Part shown: in pieces, positions 1 to 5,744 of the stretch | Layout: every line of letters begins with the position of its first letter | Numbering within the stretch: position 1 is the stretch's first letter | NCBI GenBank assembly: GCA_034435055.1 | Contig: DAOTXS010000073.1 | Location: 1-6,872, forward strand | DNA length: 6,872 nucleotides | From: DAOTXS01 sp034435055 | GTDB lineage: Bacteria > Chloroflexota > Anaerolineae > UBA4142 | Direction: 5' to 3' | Notes under the pieces: generated by a model | Database searches by the model: none | What the model was told of the DNA's origin: nothing | The model's input: the letters and a program-made list of their open reading frames with translations, nothing else | Made by a program: the position numbers and the translations under genes

Positions 1-845
1 TACTCGCCGCTGATCTTTTCGTGTCCTTCAAAGTACACATCCTGGGAATTGCGAGTAGGCATTCCGCCGATCGGGTTGAGCAAGTTCATCAGCACGTTCG
101 TGCCGTAAACCGACAAACCACCCTTGCGCGGCGAGGTCACAACGCGTTCGTCCATAATTTCCGCGAGCGCTTTTTTGTGCGCTTCTTTCCACTTTTCGAC
201 GTCGTTGGGGCGCGGAATGTTCTTTTCCTGCTTGATGACAATTGCCTTCAAGTTTTTGCTACCGCCAACGCAACCGGTACCGCCGCGTCCGCTCGCGCGA
301 TCCATTTCATTGATCCAGCACGCAAAGCGGGAAAGTTTCTCGCCGGCTGGACCGATGGCAATCACCGACAAGTCCTTTTCGCCGTACTGGTTCTGGAAGA
401 ACTTGACTGTGTCGTGAACACCTTTACCCCAGACGGGGGAAGCGTCCAAGATTTCTACTTGACCATCGTGGATGTAGAGGTAAACCGGCTTGTTCGATTT
501 ACCTTTGAAGATCAGGCCATCAAAGCCAGCCCAGCGCAATCGCGCCGCCGACCAACCGCCGTGATGGCTATCGGTTACCGTGCCGGTGAGCGGCGATTTT
601 GTAACAATCGCCATTCTGCCACTCATGTTCGCTTCGGTGCCGGTGAGGGGCCCGTTCATAAAGCAGAGCAAATTGTCCGGCGACAATGGGTCGATTTGGG
701 GCCCGTTCTCCAGCACGTACTTGACGCCCAAGCCACGTCCGCCTATGTACTTGCGCGCCCAATCTTCCGGGATCGGCTTGAACTCGACTTTGCCGGCAGT
801 CAGATCGACGTGCGCCACCTTGTTTGCAAAACCACCAATTGCCAT
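1..845 (-). CDS. aor: Aldehyde:ferredoxin oxidoreductase (tungsten AOR family), N-terminal part, cut by window edge
   Basis: The reverse strand from ATG 845 reads open to the window edge, giving 281 residues; the full family length is about 600, so the C-terminal half lies outside. Family role: tungstopterin enzymes that oxidise aldehydes to acids with ferredoxin as acceptor, or run in reverse, in the cytoplasm of anaerobes. Seen: YIGGRGLG (33-40), NGPLTGT (64-70), TKSPLTGTVT (82-91), SIGPAGE-like AIGPAGE (163-169) and GRGGTGCVGGSKNLKAI (186-202), in the same order and spacing as the N-terminal tungstopterin-binding domain of archaeal AOR. The cluster-binding CxxCxxxC motif is expected just past residue 285, so cofactor competence cannot be checked. 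The start is set by AAAGGAGG (853-860) 7 nt upstream. The Cys in TGCVGG, where relatives have GAVMG, is a small oddity. It is transcribed divergently from lexA. The substrate subtype is unknown. Confidence 0.95.
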   Translation of the reverse strand, partial: MAIGGFANKVAHVDLTAGKVEFKPIPEDWARKYIGGRGLGVKYVLENGPQIDPLSPDNLLCFMNGPLTGTEANMSGRMAIVTKSPLTGTVTDSHHGGWSAARLRWAGFDGLIFKGKSNKPVYLYIHDGQVEILDASPVWGKGVHDTVKFFQNQYGEKDLSVIAIGPAGEKLSRFACWINEMDRASGRGGTGCVGGSKNLKAIVIKQEKNIPRPNDVEKWKEAHKKALAEIMDERVVTSPRKGGLSVYGTNVLMNLLNPIGGMPTRNSQDVYFEGHEKISGE

Positions 846-885
846 TCTTTTTCCTCCTTTGGAAAAATTGATTTTTCGGTACCGC

Positions 886-920
886 TAAAACAAAAAACTG
901 CAACTCGCGCGAGTTGCAGT
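886..920 (-). terminator. Hairpin plus U-tract in the AOR leader (attenuator-like, or operator palindrome)
   Basis: Positions 897-920 are a perfect 24-bp dyad with arms ACTGCAACTCGC / GCGAGTTGCAGT. Read on the minus strand it is followed at once by TTTTTTGTTTT (886-896), the form of an intrinsic terminator. It lies between the AOR promoter and start codon, and no minus-strand gene ends upstream, so it would stop AOR transcription early unless relieved. It could equally be a dimeric repressor's operator. The structure is seen; the role is inferred. Confidence 0.6.
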
Positions 921-936
921 CATCACAGCACGCGAA

Positions 937-968
937 AAAACCCCTAGCCGTTAGGATTGGGGAATCCT
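937..968 (-). other. Small hairpins and U6 run at the start of the AOR leader
   Basis: On the minus strand AGGATT-CCCC-AATCCT (953-968) can form a 6-bp stem. An overlapping alternative, CCTA-ACGGC-TAGG, is followed by GGTTTTTT. These mutually exclusive folds lie upstream of the strong palindrome and could take part in attenuation. The stems are short, so this is tentative. Confidence 0.35.
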
Positions 969-974
969 TCAATT

Positions 975-1003
975 ATTCTATCGCGCAAAGGTCTGAATGT
1001 CAA
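975..1003 (-). promoter_or_regulatory. Promoter of the AOR gene
   Basis: On the minus strand a perfect TTGACA (-35, 998-1003) is followed after 17 nt by TAGAAT (-10, 975-980), one mismatch from consensus. The expected start point is near 968, giving a leader of about 120 nt before ATG 845. No GAAC-N4-GTTC box overlaps it; the nearest LexA box lies about 46 bp upstream of its -35. Confidence 0.75.
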
Positions 1004-1040
1004 TCTTTCTCAAATCGATTGGGGGCGCGTTGCGTGCCTC

Positions 1041-1070
1041 TTGACACAGAACAAGCGTTCGTGGTATAAT
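1041..1070 (+). promoter_or_regulatory. lexA promoter with embedded LexA (SOS) box
   Basis: TTGACA (1041-1046) and TATAAT (1065-1070) are perfect sigma-70-type hexamers 18 nt apart. Between them lies GAAC-AAGC-GTTC (1049-1060), an exact match to the GAAC-N4-GTTC core recognised by Bacillus-type LexA/DinR. Bound LexA would block RNA polymerase, giving the usual autoregulation. The start point is expected near 1077. Confidence 0.9.
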
Positions 1071-1093
1071 GTGGACAAATGTTCGGTGTGGGC

Positions 1094-1105
1094 GAACGGA
1101 TTTTC
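1094..1105 (+). promoter_or_regulatory. Possible second, imperfect LexA box in the lexA leader
   Basis: GAAC-GGAT-TTTC differs from GAAC-N4-GTTC at one base and lies just downstream of the expected lexA start point, its centre 45 bp from the perfect box. It overlaps an inverted repeat GTTCG (1081-1085) / CGAAC (1093-1097). It may be a weak auxiliary operator or chance. Confidence 0.3.
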
Positions 1106-1127
1106 GAAACCCCTCCAGGAGGTTGTT

Positions 1128-1781
1128 ATGGGGCTGTCAGACCGACAACAAAAGATTTACGAGTACATCAACAAGTTTACGCGGGACAAAGGTCGACCGC
1201 CGACGATTCGTGAAATTGGCAAGCACGTCAACATCTCATCGACATCGGTGGTAAACTATAATCTCAACATTCTCGTGCGCGAGGGATTGATTCAGCGCGA
1301 AAAAGAAGTGTCGCGCGGTTTGCGCGTGGTCGGCGGGCAGGTCAGGACACTTGCCGGTGATTCCATTAACGCGGTGCAGATTCCTTTGCTCGGCACGATT
1401 GCCGCCGGCGAACCGATTCCCGTTCCGGAAGCCGGGCTGGAGCCGTTGGATACGTTGACCCTCACGCGCGATCTCATTCCGGATAATGAGGGCATCTTTG
1501 CACTCAAGGTCAAAGGCAATTCGATGATCGATGCGCTGATCAACGATGGCGATATTGTTGTGATGAAAAAAGCCGAAACCGCGACCAACGGTGAAATGTG
1601 CGCCGTGTGGCTAAAGGATAAAGGCGAAACCACGCTCAAACGGATTTATAAAGAGAACAAACGCATTCGTCTCCAACCGATGAATCCAACGATGAAGGCA
1701 TTTTACGCCGAAGCGCGTGACGTTCAGATTCAAGGCAAAGTCGTGCTCGTTGTTCGTCAGTTACAAAAACTGCCGGCCTAG
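1128..1781 (+). CDS. lexA: LexA, SOS-response repressor and self-cleaving protease
   Basis: 217-residue cytoplasmic transcriptional repressor of the DNA-damage response, of normal family length. The N-terminal winged helix-turn-helix (about 1-67) includes PPTIREIGKHVNISSTSVVNY (residues 24-44). The C-terminal S24 peptidase domain (about 85-213) carries the Ala93-Gly94 cleavage site in GTIAAGEPIPV, Ser132 in GNSMIDALINDGD and Lys171 in TTLKRIYKEN, so the autocleavage machinery is intact. RecA-DNA filaments trigger cleavage in this family. The start is ATG 1128 with AGGAGG (1117-1122) 5 nt upstream; a longer open frame back to 957 is excluded because the promoter and SOS box lie inside it. CCTC (1112-1115) can pair with GAGG (1119-1122), partly hiding the ribosome site. 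The gene is monocistronic, ending at a strong terminator. Confidence 0.97.
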   Translation: MGLSDRQQKIYEYINKFTRDKGRPPTIREIGKHVNISSTSVVNYNLNILVREGLIQREKEVSRGLRVVGGQVRTLAGDSINAVQIPLLGTIAAGEPIPVPEAGLEPLDTLTLTRDLIPDNEGIFALKVKGNSMIDALINDGDIVVMKKAETATNGEMCAVWLKDKGETTLKRIYKENKRIRLQPMNPTMKAFYAEARDVQIQGKVVLVVRQLQKLPA

Positions 1782-1802
1782 CTGGCGGCGCTAGGAAACT
1801 CC

Positions 1803-1830
1803 AAAGGCATAGAGCAATCTATGCCTTTTT
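1803..1830 (+). terminator. Intrinsic terminator of lexA
   Basis: A perfect 11-bp stem AAAGGCATAGA / TCTATGCCTTT (1803-1813 and 1818-1828) closes a GCAA tetraloop and runs into TTTTT. It starts 21 nt after the lexA stop and separates lexA from the following operon, which therefore needs its own promoter. Confidence 0.9.
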
Positions 1831-1880
1831 CATCCGATTCCATCCGCGCAAATTTTTAAGGTCGATTCTTCACCTACCCC

Positions 1881-1930
1881 TTGACAGAACGGTTGTTCTG
1901 ATTTATAATCAGAATTAGAACAACCGTTCT
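1881..1930 (+). promoter_or_regulatory. SOS promoter framed by two perfect LexA boxes
   Basis: TTGACA (1881-1886) and TATAAT (1904-1909) are perfect hexamers with the ideal 17-nt spacing. Box 1, GAAC-GGTT-GTTC (1887-1898), fills the spacer. Box 2, GAAC-AACC-GTTC (1918-1929), lies at the expected start point. With flanks, the 14-mers at 1886-1899 and 1917-1930 are exact reverse complements. The box centres are 31 bp apart, about three helical turns, so two LexA dimers would sit on the same DNA face. This predicts tight repression and strong induction on DNA damage. The sites are seen; the regulation is inferred from the adjacent lexA. Confidence 0.9.
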
Positions 1931-1961
1931 TTTTGTGCTTGACAATGTTAATGAGGTCTCC

Positions 1962-2630
1962 GTGAATCTTAAACCCTGCCCCTATCGTCACGTTGGAGAT
2001 GAGGGGCATATTCTTTGCGATAAAATCAAAACCGGCGACCGTGAGGTTTCGCCGAATATTTGCCGCGCCTGCCCAATTTCGCAGATCAATTGCGGACATT
2101 TGCGCGCCGTGCTGGATAATCAATCGCGTCCGCCAATCACCGTGCGGTGGGGCAATGGCAAGACCCAGGTACTCGATGATTTCGCGCAACAATCGATCTC
2201 GATGCAGCGTGCCGCGTGCGCCGCCAAAGTAACGCCGATTCACTCTGCACGCGATTGCTCCGGGTGTGCGTTGCGCCAACCCTTGGTACTTGCGAGTACC
2301 ATTCAGCCGGTCGTTGCCGTTGAGCCAGCCGCATCTAACACTCGCACCAGTCAACGCCAGCCGCGCCGCGCACCAACACCGGCAATGCAACCGGTCGCAC
2401 AAGTGGCACAACCGGCGCCGGTCGCTCAAAGCGTGCCGCCTCAACCCGTTGCCGACAAACGTTCGAGTGTTGTCGCGCAGAAAATCATTCAGTTGCAGGA
2501 ATGGCTTGCTAAAAATGTTTCGCACAAAAAATCGGAAGAAGAAGCAGACGCGGTTCAACCGATTGTTCAAGTGGCGCGACCGGTTGCCCGGGTGGTCGGT
2601 GAAGAAAAGCGGGTGGGTTGGACGGACTGA
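1962..2630 (+). CDS. SOS-regulated cysteine-rich protein with Pro/Ala/Gln-rich linker, unknown function
   Basis: 222 residues; family not recognised. The N-terminal ~105 residues hold all eight cysteines: Cys6, 19, 34, 37, 44, 86, 99 and 102. They include the pairs CRAC (34-37) and CSGC (99-102), a pattern suited to two zinc sites or an Fe-S cluster. Residues ~110-165 are a low-complexity Pro/Ala/Gln/Val linker, then a predicted helix (VVAQKIIQLQEWLAKNV, 170-186) and a charged, Val/Arg-rich tail. No signal peptide or membrane segment is seen, so it is probably cytoplasmic. I chose GTG 1962 because GAGG (1953-1956) lies 5 nt upstream; an in-frame GTG at 1935 is possible but has no ribosome site and lies only about 20 nt from the expected transcript start. 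It is the first gene after the twin-box SOS promoter, and the ATPase gene starts 9 nt after its stop, so it may be a DNA- or metal-binding partner of that motor (inference). Confidence 0.85.
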   Translation: MNLKPCPYRHVGDEGHILCDKIKTGDREVSPNICRACPISQINCGHLRAVLDNQSRPPITVRWGNGKTQVLDDFAQQSISMQRAACAAKVTPIHSARDCSGCALRQPLVLASTIQPVVAVEPAASNTRTSQRQPRRAPTPAMQPVAQVAQPAPVAQSVPPQPVADKRSSVVAQKIIQLQEWLAKNVSHKKSEEEADAVQPIVQVARPVARVVGEEKRVGWTD

Positions 2631-2639
2631 AGATCGAAC

Positions 2640-3719
2640 ATGGAAAAACGCGAGTTGGATTTCCAAGCCGACAAAATCGAAATGGTGTTGAACTCGCACA
2701 AAGCGCCGGCGCGCGTGTGGGGCGGCAAAATGACTGCGCGCACGATTCAGTTTCATCTCGCGCCGGCGGCAAACACGCGGCTGGCAAAATTAGAATCACT
2801 CACCGAGGAGGTGGCTTTGGCTCTCGGCACCCCGACCGCACGTTTGACGCGCAACAATGGCACGCTCAGCATCGAGGTGCCACGTCGCGATGCGCGGTTT
2901 ATCTCACTGTCGGAACTCGATGCTCAATTGAAAAGCGATGAGCATTTGCGCCGCGCCCTTGATTCCCCCGGGACGGCGATCCTGGGATTGGACAGCGAGG
3001 GCGTCCCGCTCTTGTTGCGCTTGGCATCGCCGGATGTGGCGCATTGTTTGATTGCCGGGACAACGGGCAGTGGCAAGACCGAACTGGCGCGCACGATCAT
3101 CGCGTCGCTGGTGATGCATCAAAAACCGCGCGATGTGCAACTGGCGTTGTTCGATCCCAAGATGCGCGGCTTGGCGCTGTTCGCCGCCGCACCTCATTTG
3201 CTCTTTCCCATCGTCGCCGATGCCGATGAAACGATGGCGCGGCTGAGTTATCTCGTAATCGAAATGGAACGCCGCGACCGCGACTTGATCGAGCGACCGC
3301 GCATCGTCATCGTCATTGATGAGTTGGCTGACTTGTTGCAAATGTGTGGAAGCGAATTGGAAATGTTGTTGACCCGGCTCGTGCAACGCGGACGGAGTGC
3401 CGGCATTTCGCTCATCGCTTGCACGCAAAAACCGATGGCGCGCGTGGTGGGCGGTTTGGTCAAAGCAAATTTTCCAGTGCGACTTGTCGGTCGTGTGGCA
3501 AGCACGGACGATGCGCGCGTCGCGGCTGGCATTGGCGGGACGGGCGCGGAAAAACTTGTCGGGCGCGGCGATTTTATGCTGATCGCCGGCGGTCAAACCA
3601 TTCGATTCCAAGCGGCGTTCGTCAAGCCGGAGGAAATCATGGGACGGTTTACGCGCGTAGAAAAATCGGCGCACAACAATTCATCGCGGTTAGCCGGTTG
3701 GTTGCGGAGAATCAAATAG
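2640..3719 (+). CDS. Compact soluble FtsK/SpoIIIE-family DNA translocase ATPase
   Basis: 359 residues. Residues ~8-95 resemble the FtsK alpha domain. The RecA-like motor follows, with Walker A GTTGSGKT (140-147), FDPKMRGLALF (171-181) matching the FtsK DPKR-VEL segment, EMERR (208-212), Walker B IVIVIDELADLL (222-233; Asp227, Glu228), and RGRSAGISLIACTQKP (250-265). KANFPVRLVGRVAS (275-288) and GRGDFMLI (308-315) complete the fold. FtsK family motors pump double-stranded DNA as ATP-driven hexamers. This one lacks the N-terminal membrane domain and the C-terminal gamma (KOPS-reading) domain, and the stretch between EMERR and Walker B is far shorter than in housekeeping FtsK, so it is not the cell-division protein. 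No clear Shine-Dalgarno precedes ATG 2640, suggesting translational coupling to the upstream Cys-rich gene. Alternatives are a plasmid, phage or conjugation-derived motor. The family call is firm; the role is unknown. Confidence 0.92.
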   Translation: MEKRELDFQADKIEMVLNSHKAPARVWGGKMTARTIQFHLAPAANTRLAKLESLTEEVALALGTPTARLTRNNGTLSIEVPRRDARFISLSELDAQLKSDEHLRRALDSPGTAILGLDSEGVPLLLRLASPDVAHCLIAGTTGSGKTELARTIIASLVMHQKPRDVQLALFDPKMRGLALFAAAPHLLFPIVADADETMARLSYLVIEMERRDRDLIERPRIVIVIDELADLLQMCGSELEMLLTRLVQRGRSAGISLIACTQKPMARVVGGLVKANFPVRLVGRVASTDDARVAAGIGGTGAEKLVGRGDFMLIAGGQTIRFQAAFVKPEEIMGRFTRVEKSAHNNSSRLAGWLRRIK

Positions 3720-3730
3720 AAATTCAGCCA

Positions 3731-3771
3731 CAAAGACGTAGAATATCACACAAAAATTCTACGTGCTTTCG
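3731..3771 (+). repeat. Inverted repeat (REP-like hairpin) in the operon spacer
   Basis: ACGTAGAAT (3736-3744) and ATTCTACGT (3756-3764) form a 9-bp stem with an 11-nt loop. An outer CACAAAG / CTTTCGTG pairing extends it imperfectly. No U-tract follows, so it is a poor terminator. The wording resembles the ACAAAGAC...-type palindromes dispersed in many environmental genomes, a comparison made from memory. It could instead protect the upstream mRNA or be a processing site. Confidence 0.55.
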
Positions 3772-3790
3772 TGACTAGAAATGAGGATCG

Positions 3791-4171
3791 ATGAAGAATG
3801 GAATTATCATCGCCAGTATAACTTTTGCTGTTGCCCTCGCGTACATCATCGGCAACCGCTTGTCGAACGAAGCGATGGCAGTCGTCGTCGGCACGGTGTG
3901 TGGGATTAGCGCGAGTATTCCGGTCAGTATTGGTTTGGTGATTGCATCGAGCAATGGCTGGGGCAAACGCGGTGAACCACGCGAAATCGGATACGATTAC
4001 GGCGCGCATCGGTTTATGCCGCAACAACCAATGATCATTTTCGCGCCGCCGCAAAATATGCCGGGACAATCCGGGATGCCGTACGGTTATCCGCAAAATC
4101 AGTACGTCGCGCCAATGAACGCGCCCGCGCTTGGCGCGCCGCGCGATTTCAAAATCATCGGCGAAGAATAG
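3791..4171 (+). CDS. Small two-helix membrane protein with Pro/Gln/Met-rich tail, unknown function
   Basis: 126 residues; family not recognised. Two hydrophobic helices are visible at about 4-21 and 28-53, with a short polar loop (GNRLSNE) between. They are followed by a basic patch (WGKRGEPR, 57-64) and a tail rich in Pro, Gln, Met, Gly and Tyr (about 75-116), probably disordered and cytoplasmic by the positive-inside rule. The tail ends APRDFKIIGEE. Start ATG 3791 is preceded by GAGG (3783-3786). It lies 71 nt after the FtsK-like gene on the same strand, with a hairpin but no clear promoter or terminator between them, and a strong terminator follows. It therefore probably belongs to the SOS operon and could anchor the otherwise soluble motor to the membrane (speculation). 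It could also be an unrelated gene. Confidence 0.75.
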   Translation: MKNGIIIASITFAVALAYIIGNRLSNEAMAVVVGTVCGISASIPVSIGLVIASSNGWGKRGEPREIGYDYGAHRFMPQQPMIIFAPPQNMPGQSGMPYGYPQNQYVAPMNAPALGAPRDFKIIGEE

Positions 4172-4187
4172 TTTTCGGGATAAATCG

Positions 4188-4218
4188 AGAGACGACCCGC
4201 CGGGTCGTCTCTTATTTT
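4188..4218 (+). terminator. Intrinsic terminator ending the SOS operon, overlapping the holA stop
   Basis: An 11-bp perfect stem AGAGACGACCC / GGGTCGTCTCT (4188-4198 and 4202-4212) with a 3-nt loop is followed by TTATTTT on the plus strand. The holA stop codon (4212-4214, minus) overlaps its 3' edge. In the minus direction only a weak T-rich stretch follows (CGATTTATCCC), so it may serve both convergent transcripts but is better for the plus strand. Confidence 0.85.
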
Positions 4219-5225
4219 GTCAATTCCGCAATCAACAGATCGAGCGCGAGCACCGGCTCGCTCCGCCCGGTTTTGATTGCAATATCGGCGTCCAACAATT
4301 TTTGATAGATCGCTTCGAGTTGCGGTAGCGTAAAGTGGAGCGCTTGGGTCCACGTTTTGTTTGCCACGAACGGATGCAGTTTCAACTGTTCGCGTGCAAC
4401 ATCGACGGTTTTGCCGCGCGTCGCCAAATCTTTCATCTGCAACAATAATCGAAATTGGCGCGTGATCATCGACATCAAATAGACCGGCGCGGCGTTGTGA
4501 TCGAGTTGCGCGTGCAAGAGTTTTAGCGCGTTGCGCGGGTCGCGCCGCCCAACCGCATCGACGAGCGCGAAGATGTCCGATTCGCGGACAGGCGCGACGA
4601 GCGCGCGCACATCTTCGGCGCGGATCGTTTCGTTTGCGCGGTACGTCAACAGTTTTTCGATTTCGTTGTCGAGCAGTCGCAAATCGGCGCCGATGTGCGC
4701 CGCCAGTTCGGCAACTGCGTTGCCGTCAATCGTTCCGCCTTTGGCTTTCACGCGCTCCTGAATCCATTTGGGCAACGCGTTTTCTTTCGGCGCGGCGAAA
4801 TCTTTGACGAATGCTTTTTTCTTGTCGTCGATTGCCGTCGCGTACTTGTACACCGAATTATTTTTCGCCAGCATTTTCGTTTCGATGAACACGAGCCGCG
4901 TCGATTCCGGCAATCGTTCGAGATACGCGATCAAATCTTTGGCGAGCGTCGGGTTCGCTTCCTCTTCGATTTCGCCGGCGTCGTCATCGCTCTTGCGTTG
5001 GCGCGGATCGAAACGCGCGAGCATTCCCTCGACGATGACAAGGCGTTTGTCGGTGAGAAAGGGGACCGCGTCGCACGCGTGCGTGAGTTCGCTCAACGAC
5101 AATTTGCGTCCGTCGAATTGCGTTGTGTTCAAATCGGCAAATTGCGGGTCACCCATTTTGGCGCGCAACTGATTTAATGTTTCCGTGCGCGAGAGTTCGT
5201 CCTCGCCGTGCAAAATGTAAAACAT
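4212..5225 (-). CDS. holA: DNA polymerase III subunit delta (HolA), clamp-loader subunit
   Basis: 337 residues, the usual length for bacterial delta. HolA is the clamp-loader 'wrench' that opens the beta sliding clamp for loading onto primed DNA. Seen: the N-terminal signature MFYILHGEDELSR (1-13), CDAVPFLTDKRLVIVEG (50-66), RLVFIETK in the AAA-like domain, and the helical lid and collar regions with LDNEIEKLLTY and the C-terminal LALDLLIAEL. An acidic, lysine-bearing insert (RKSDDDAGEIEEEANP) follows the first beta-strand region and is probably a surface loop. The start is ATG 5225, where homology begins; the frame is open further upstream but that overlaps the preceding gene. It lies 4 nt after the DUF6391-like stop with only a distant GGA as ribosome site, so translation is probably coupled. 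The 3' end converges with the SOS operon terminator. Confidence 0.95.
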   Translation of the reverse strand: MFYILHGEDELSRTETLNQLRAKMGDPQFADLNTTQFDGRKLSLSELTHACDAVPFLTDKRLVIVEGMLARFDPRQRKSDDDAGEIEEEANPTLAKDLIAYLERLPESTRLVFIETKMLAKNNSVYKYATAIDDKKKAFVKDFAAPKENALPKWIQERVKAKGGTIDGNAVAELAAHIGADLRLLDNEIEKLLTYRANETIRAEDVRALVAPVRESDIFALVDAVGRRDPRNALKLLHAQLDHNAAPVYLMSMITRQFRLLLQMKDLATRGKTVDVAREQLKLHPFVANKTWTQALHFTLPQLEAIYQKLLDADIAIKTGRSEPVLALDLLIAELTK

Positions 5226-5229
5226 AGTG

Positions 5230-5727
5230 CTAGACAGTCCACTCGATATCGACGTGCTTGACCGGAAATTGTCCCAGCATCGATTCGCGGATGCCGGTGA
5301 TGCGCGCGCCGCGCGCGTCCGGCGATGTGGTGACGTATTGTTGTAGTGATTGTCCCAACGGTTGCGCGACGAACGCGGCAAAGGTGGTTGCGAGAATCAC
5401 GTCCGGCAATTTCTTGATGCTGGGTTTGCGTCCTAGCGCAAGAATCGCGGCGATGGCGGTGAGCAAGCCGGCGGTGAGCAAATTTGTACCGCAGCGCGGG
5501 TGAATCGCGAGCGCGGCTTCGCCGTTCTGCAATCGTTCCAACGCTTGTTCGGCGGCGGCGCGCAATTTTTTTGTCGAGACCTCGCCGTAGATGTTGAACC
5601 CGGTTGTATCCGCGCGCCCGATCAAACTCAAACTGGGATCGCGCGCGGTGAGAATGTGCACGGTCGCGTGTTCGATGCCGTGATTGCGCCGCACCGTCGA
5701 AATGGGCGCGGTTTCCAAAATGTTCAT
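5230..5727 (-). CDS. DUF6391-like small membrane protein upstream of holA
   Basis: 165 residues. The block RRNHGIEHATVHIL (13-26), the FNIYGEV strand (44-50), the ERLQNGEAALAIHPRCGTNLL segment (64-84) and the hydrophobic stretches about 83-99 and 109-126 match what I know as DUF6391, a family of unknown function frequent in Cyanobacteria and Chloroflexota; the family name is from memory. His16, His20 and His24 at i, i+4, i+8, together with the HPRCGTN motif (76-82, Cys79), could form a metal site (inference). I chose ATG 5727 because GAGG (5735-5738) lies 7 nt upstream; GTG 5730 in the same frame is possible. It is the first gene of a unit with holA, whose start follows after 4 nt. The function is unknown. 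Confidence 0.85.
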   Translation of the reverse strand: MNILETAPISTVRRNHGIEHATVHILTARDPSLSLIGRADTTGFNIYGEVSTKKLRAAAEQALERLQNGEAALAIHPRCGTNLLTAGLLTAIAAILALGRKPSIKKLPDVILATTFAAFVAQPLGQSLQQYVTTSPDARGARITGIRESMLGQFPVKHVDIEWTV

Positions 5728-5744
5728 CACATCACCTCGGGGAG

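Noticed and set aside
21..947. Long plus-strand open frame opposite the AOR gene
   Set aside because: It is the antisense shadow of the AOR reading frame, which has clear family motifs and a strong ribosome site; the plus-strand product resembles nothing and runs through the AOR promoter region.
846..968. Molybdenum/tungsten cofactor riboswitch in the AOR leader
   Set aside because: The leader before the terminator-like hairpin is only about 70 nt and I cannot match it to the known multi-stem Moco RNA motif; only the attenuator-like shape is claimed.
957..1127. N-terminal extension of LexA to 957
   Set aside because: The segment contains the lexA promoter and SOS box, and homology and the AGGAGG site begin only at ATG 1128.
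1830..2756. 308-codon minus-strand open frame opposite the Cys-rich gene
   Set aside because: Low-complexity Arg/His-rich product without ribosome site; it covers the twin LexA boxes and two real plus-strand genes.
2904..3674. 256-codon minus-strand open frame opposite the FtsK-like gene
   Set aside because: Antisense of a gene with intact Walker motifs; product has no recognisable features.
5226..5381. N-terminal extension of HolA to 5381
   Set aside because: It would overlap the DUF6391-like gene in another frame, and the extra Arg/Ser-rich residues do not resemble delta; the family signature starts at ATG 5225.
5581..5610. Possible LexA-like site GAACCCGGTTGT inside the DUF6391-like gene
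   Set aside because: The right half deviates at two of four core bases and lies within coding sequence away from any promoter.
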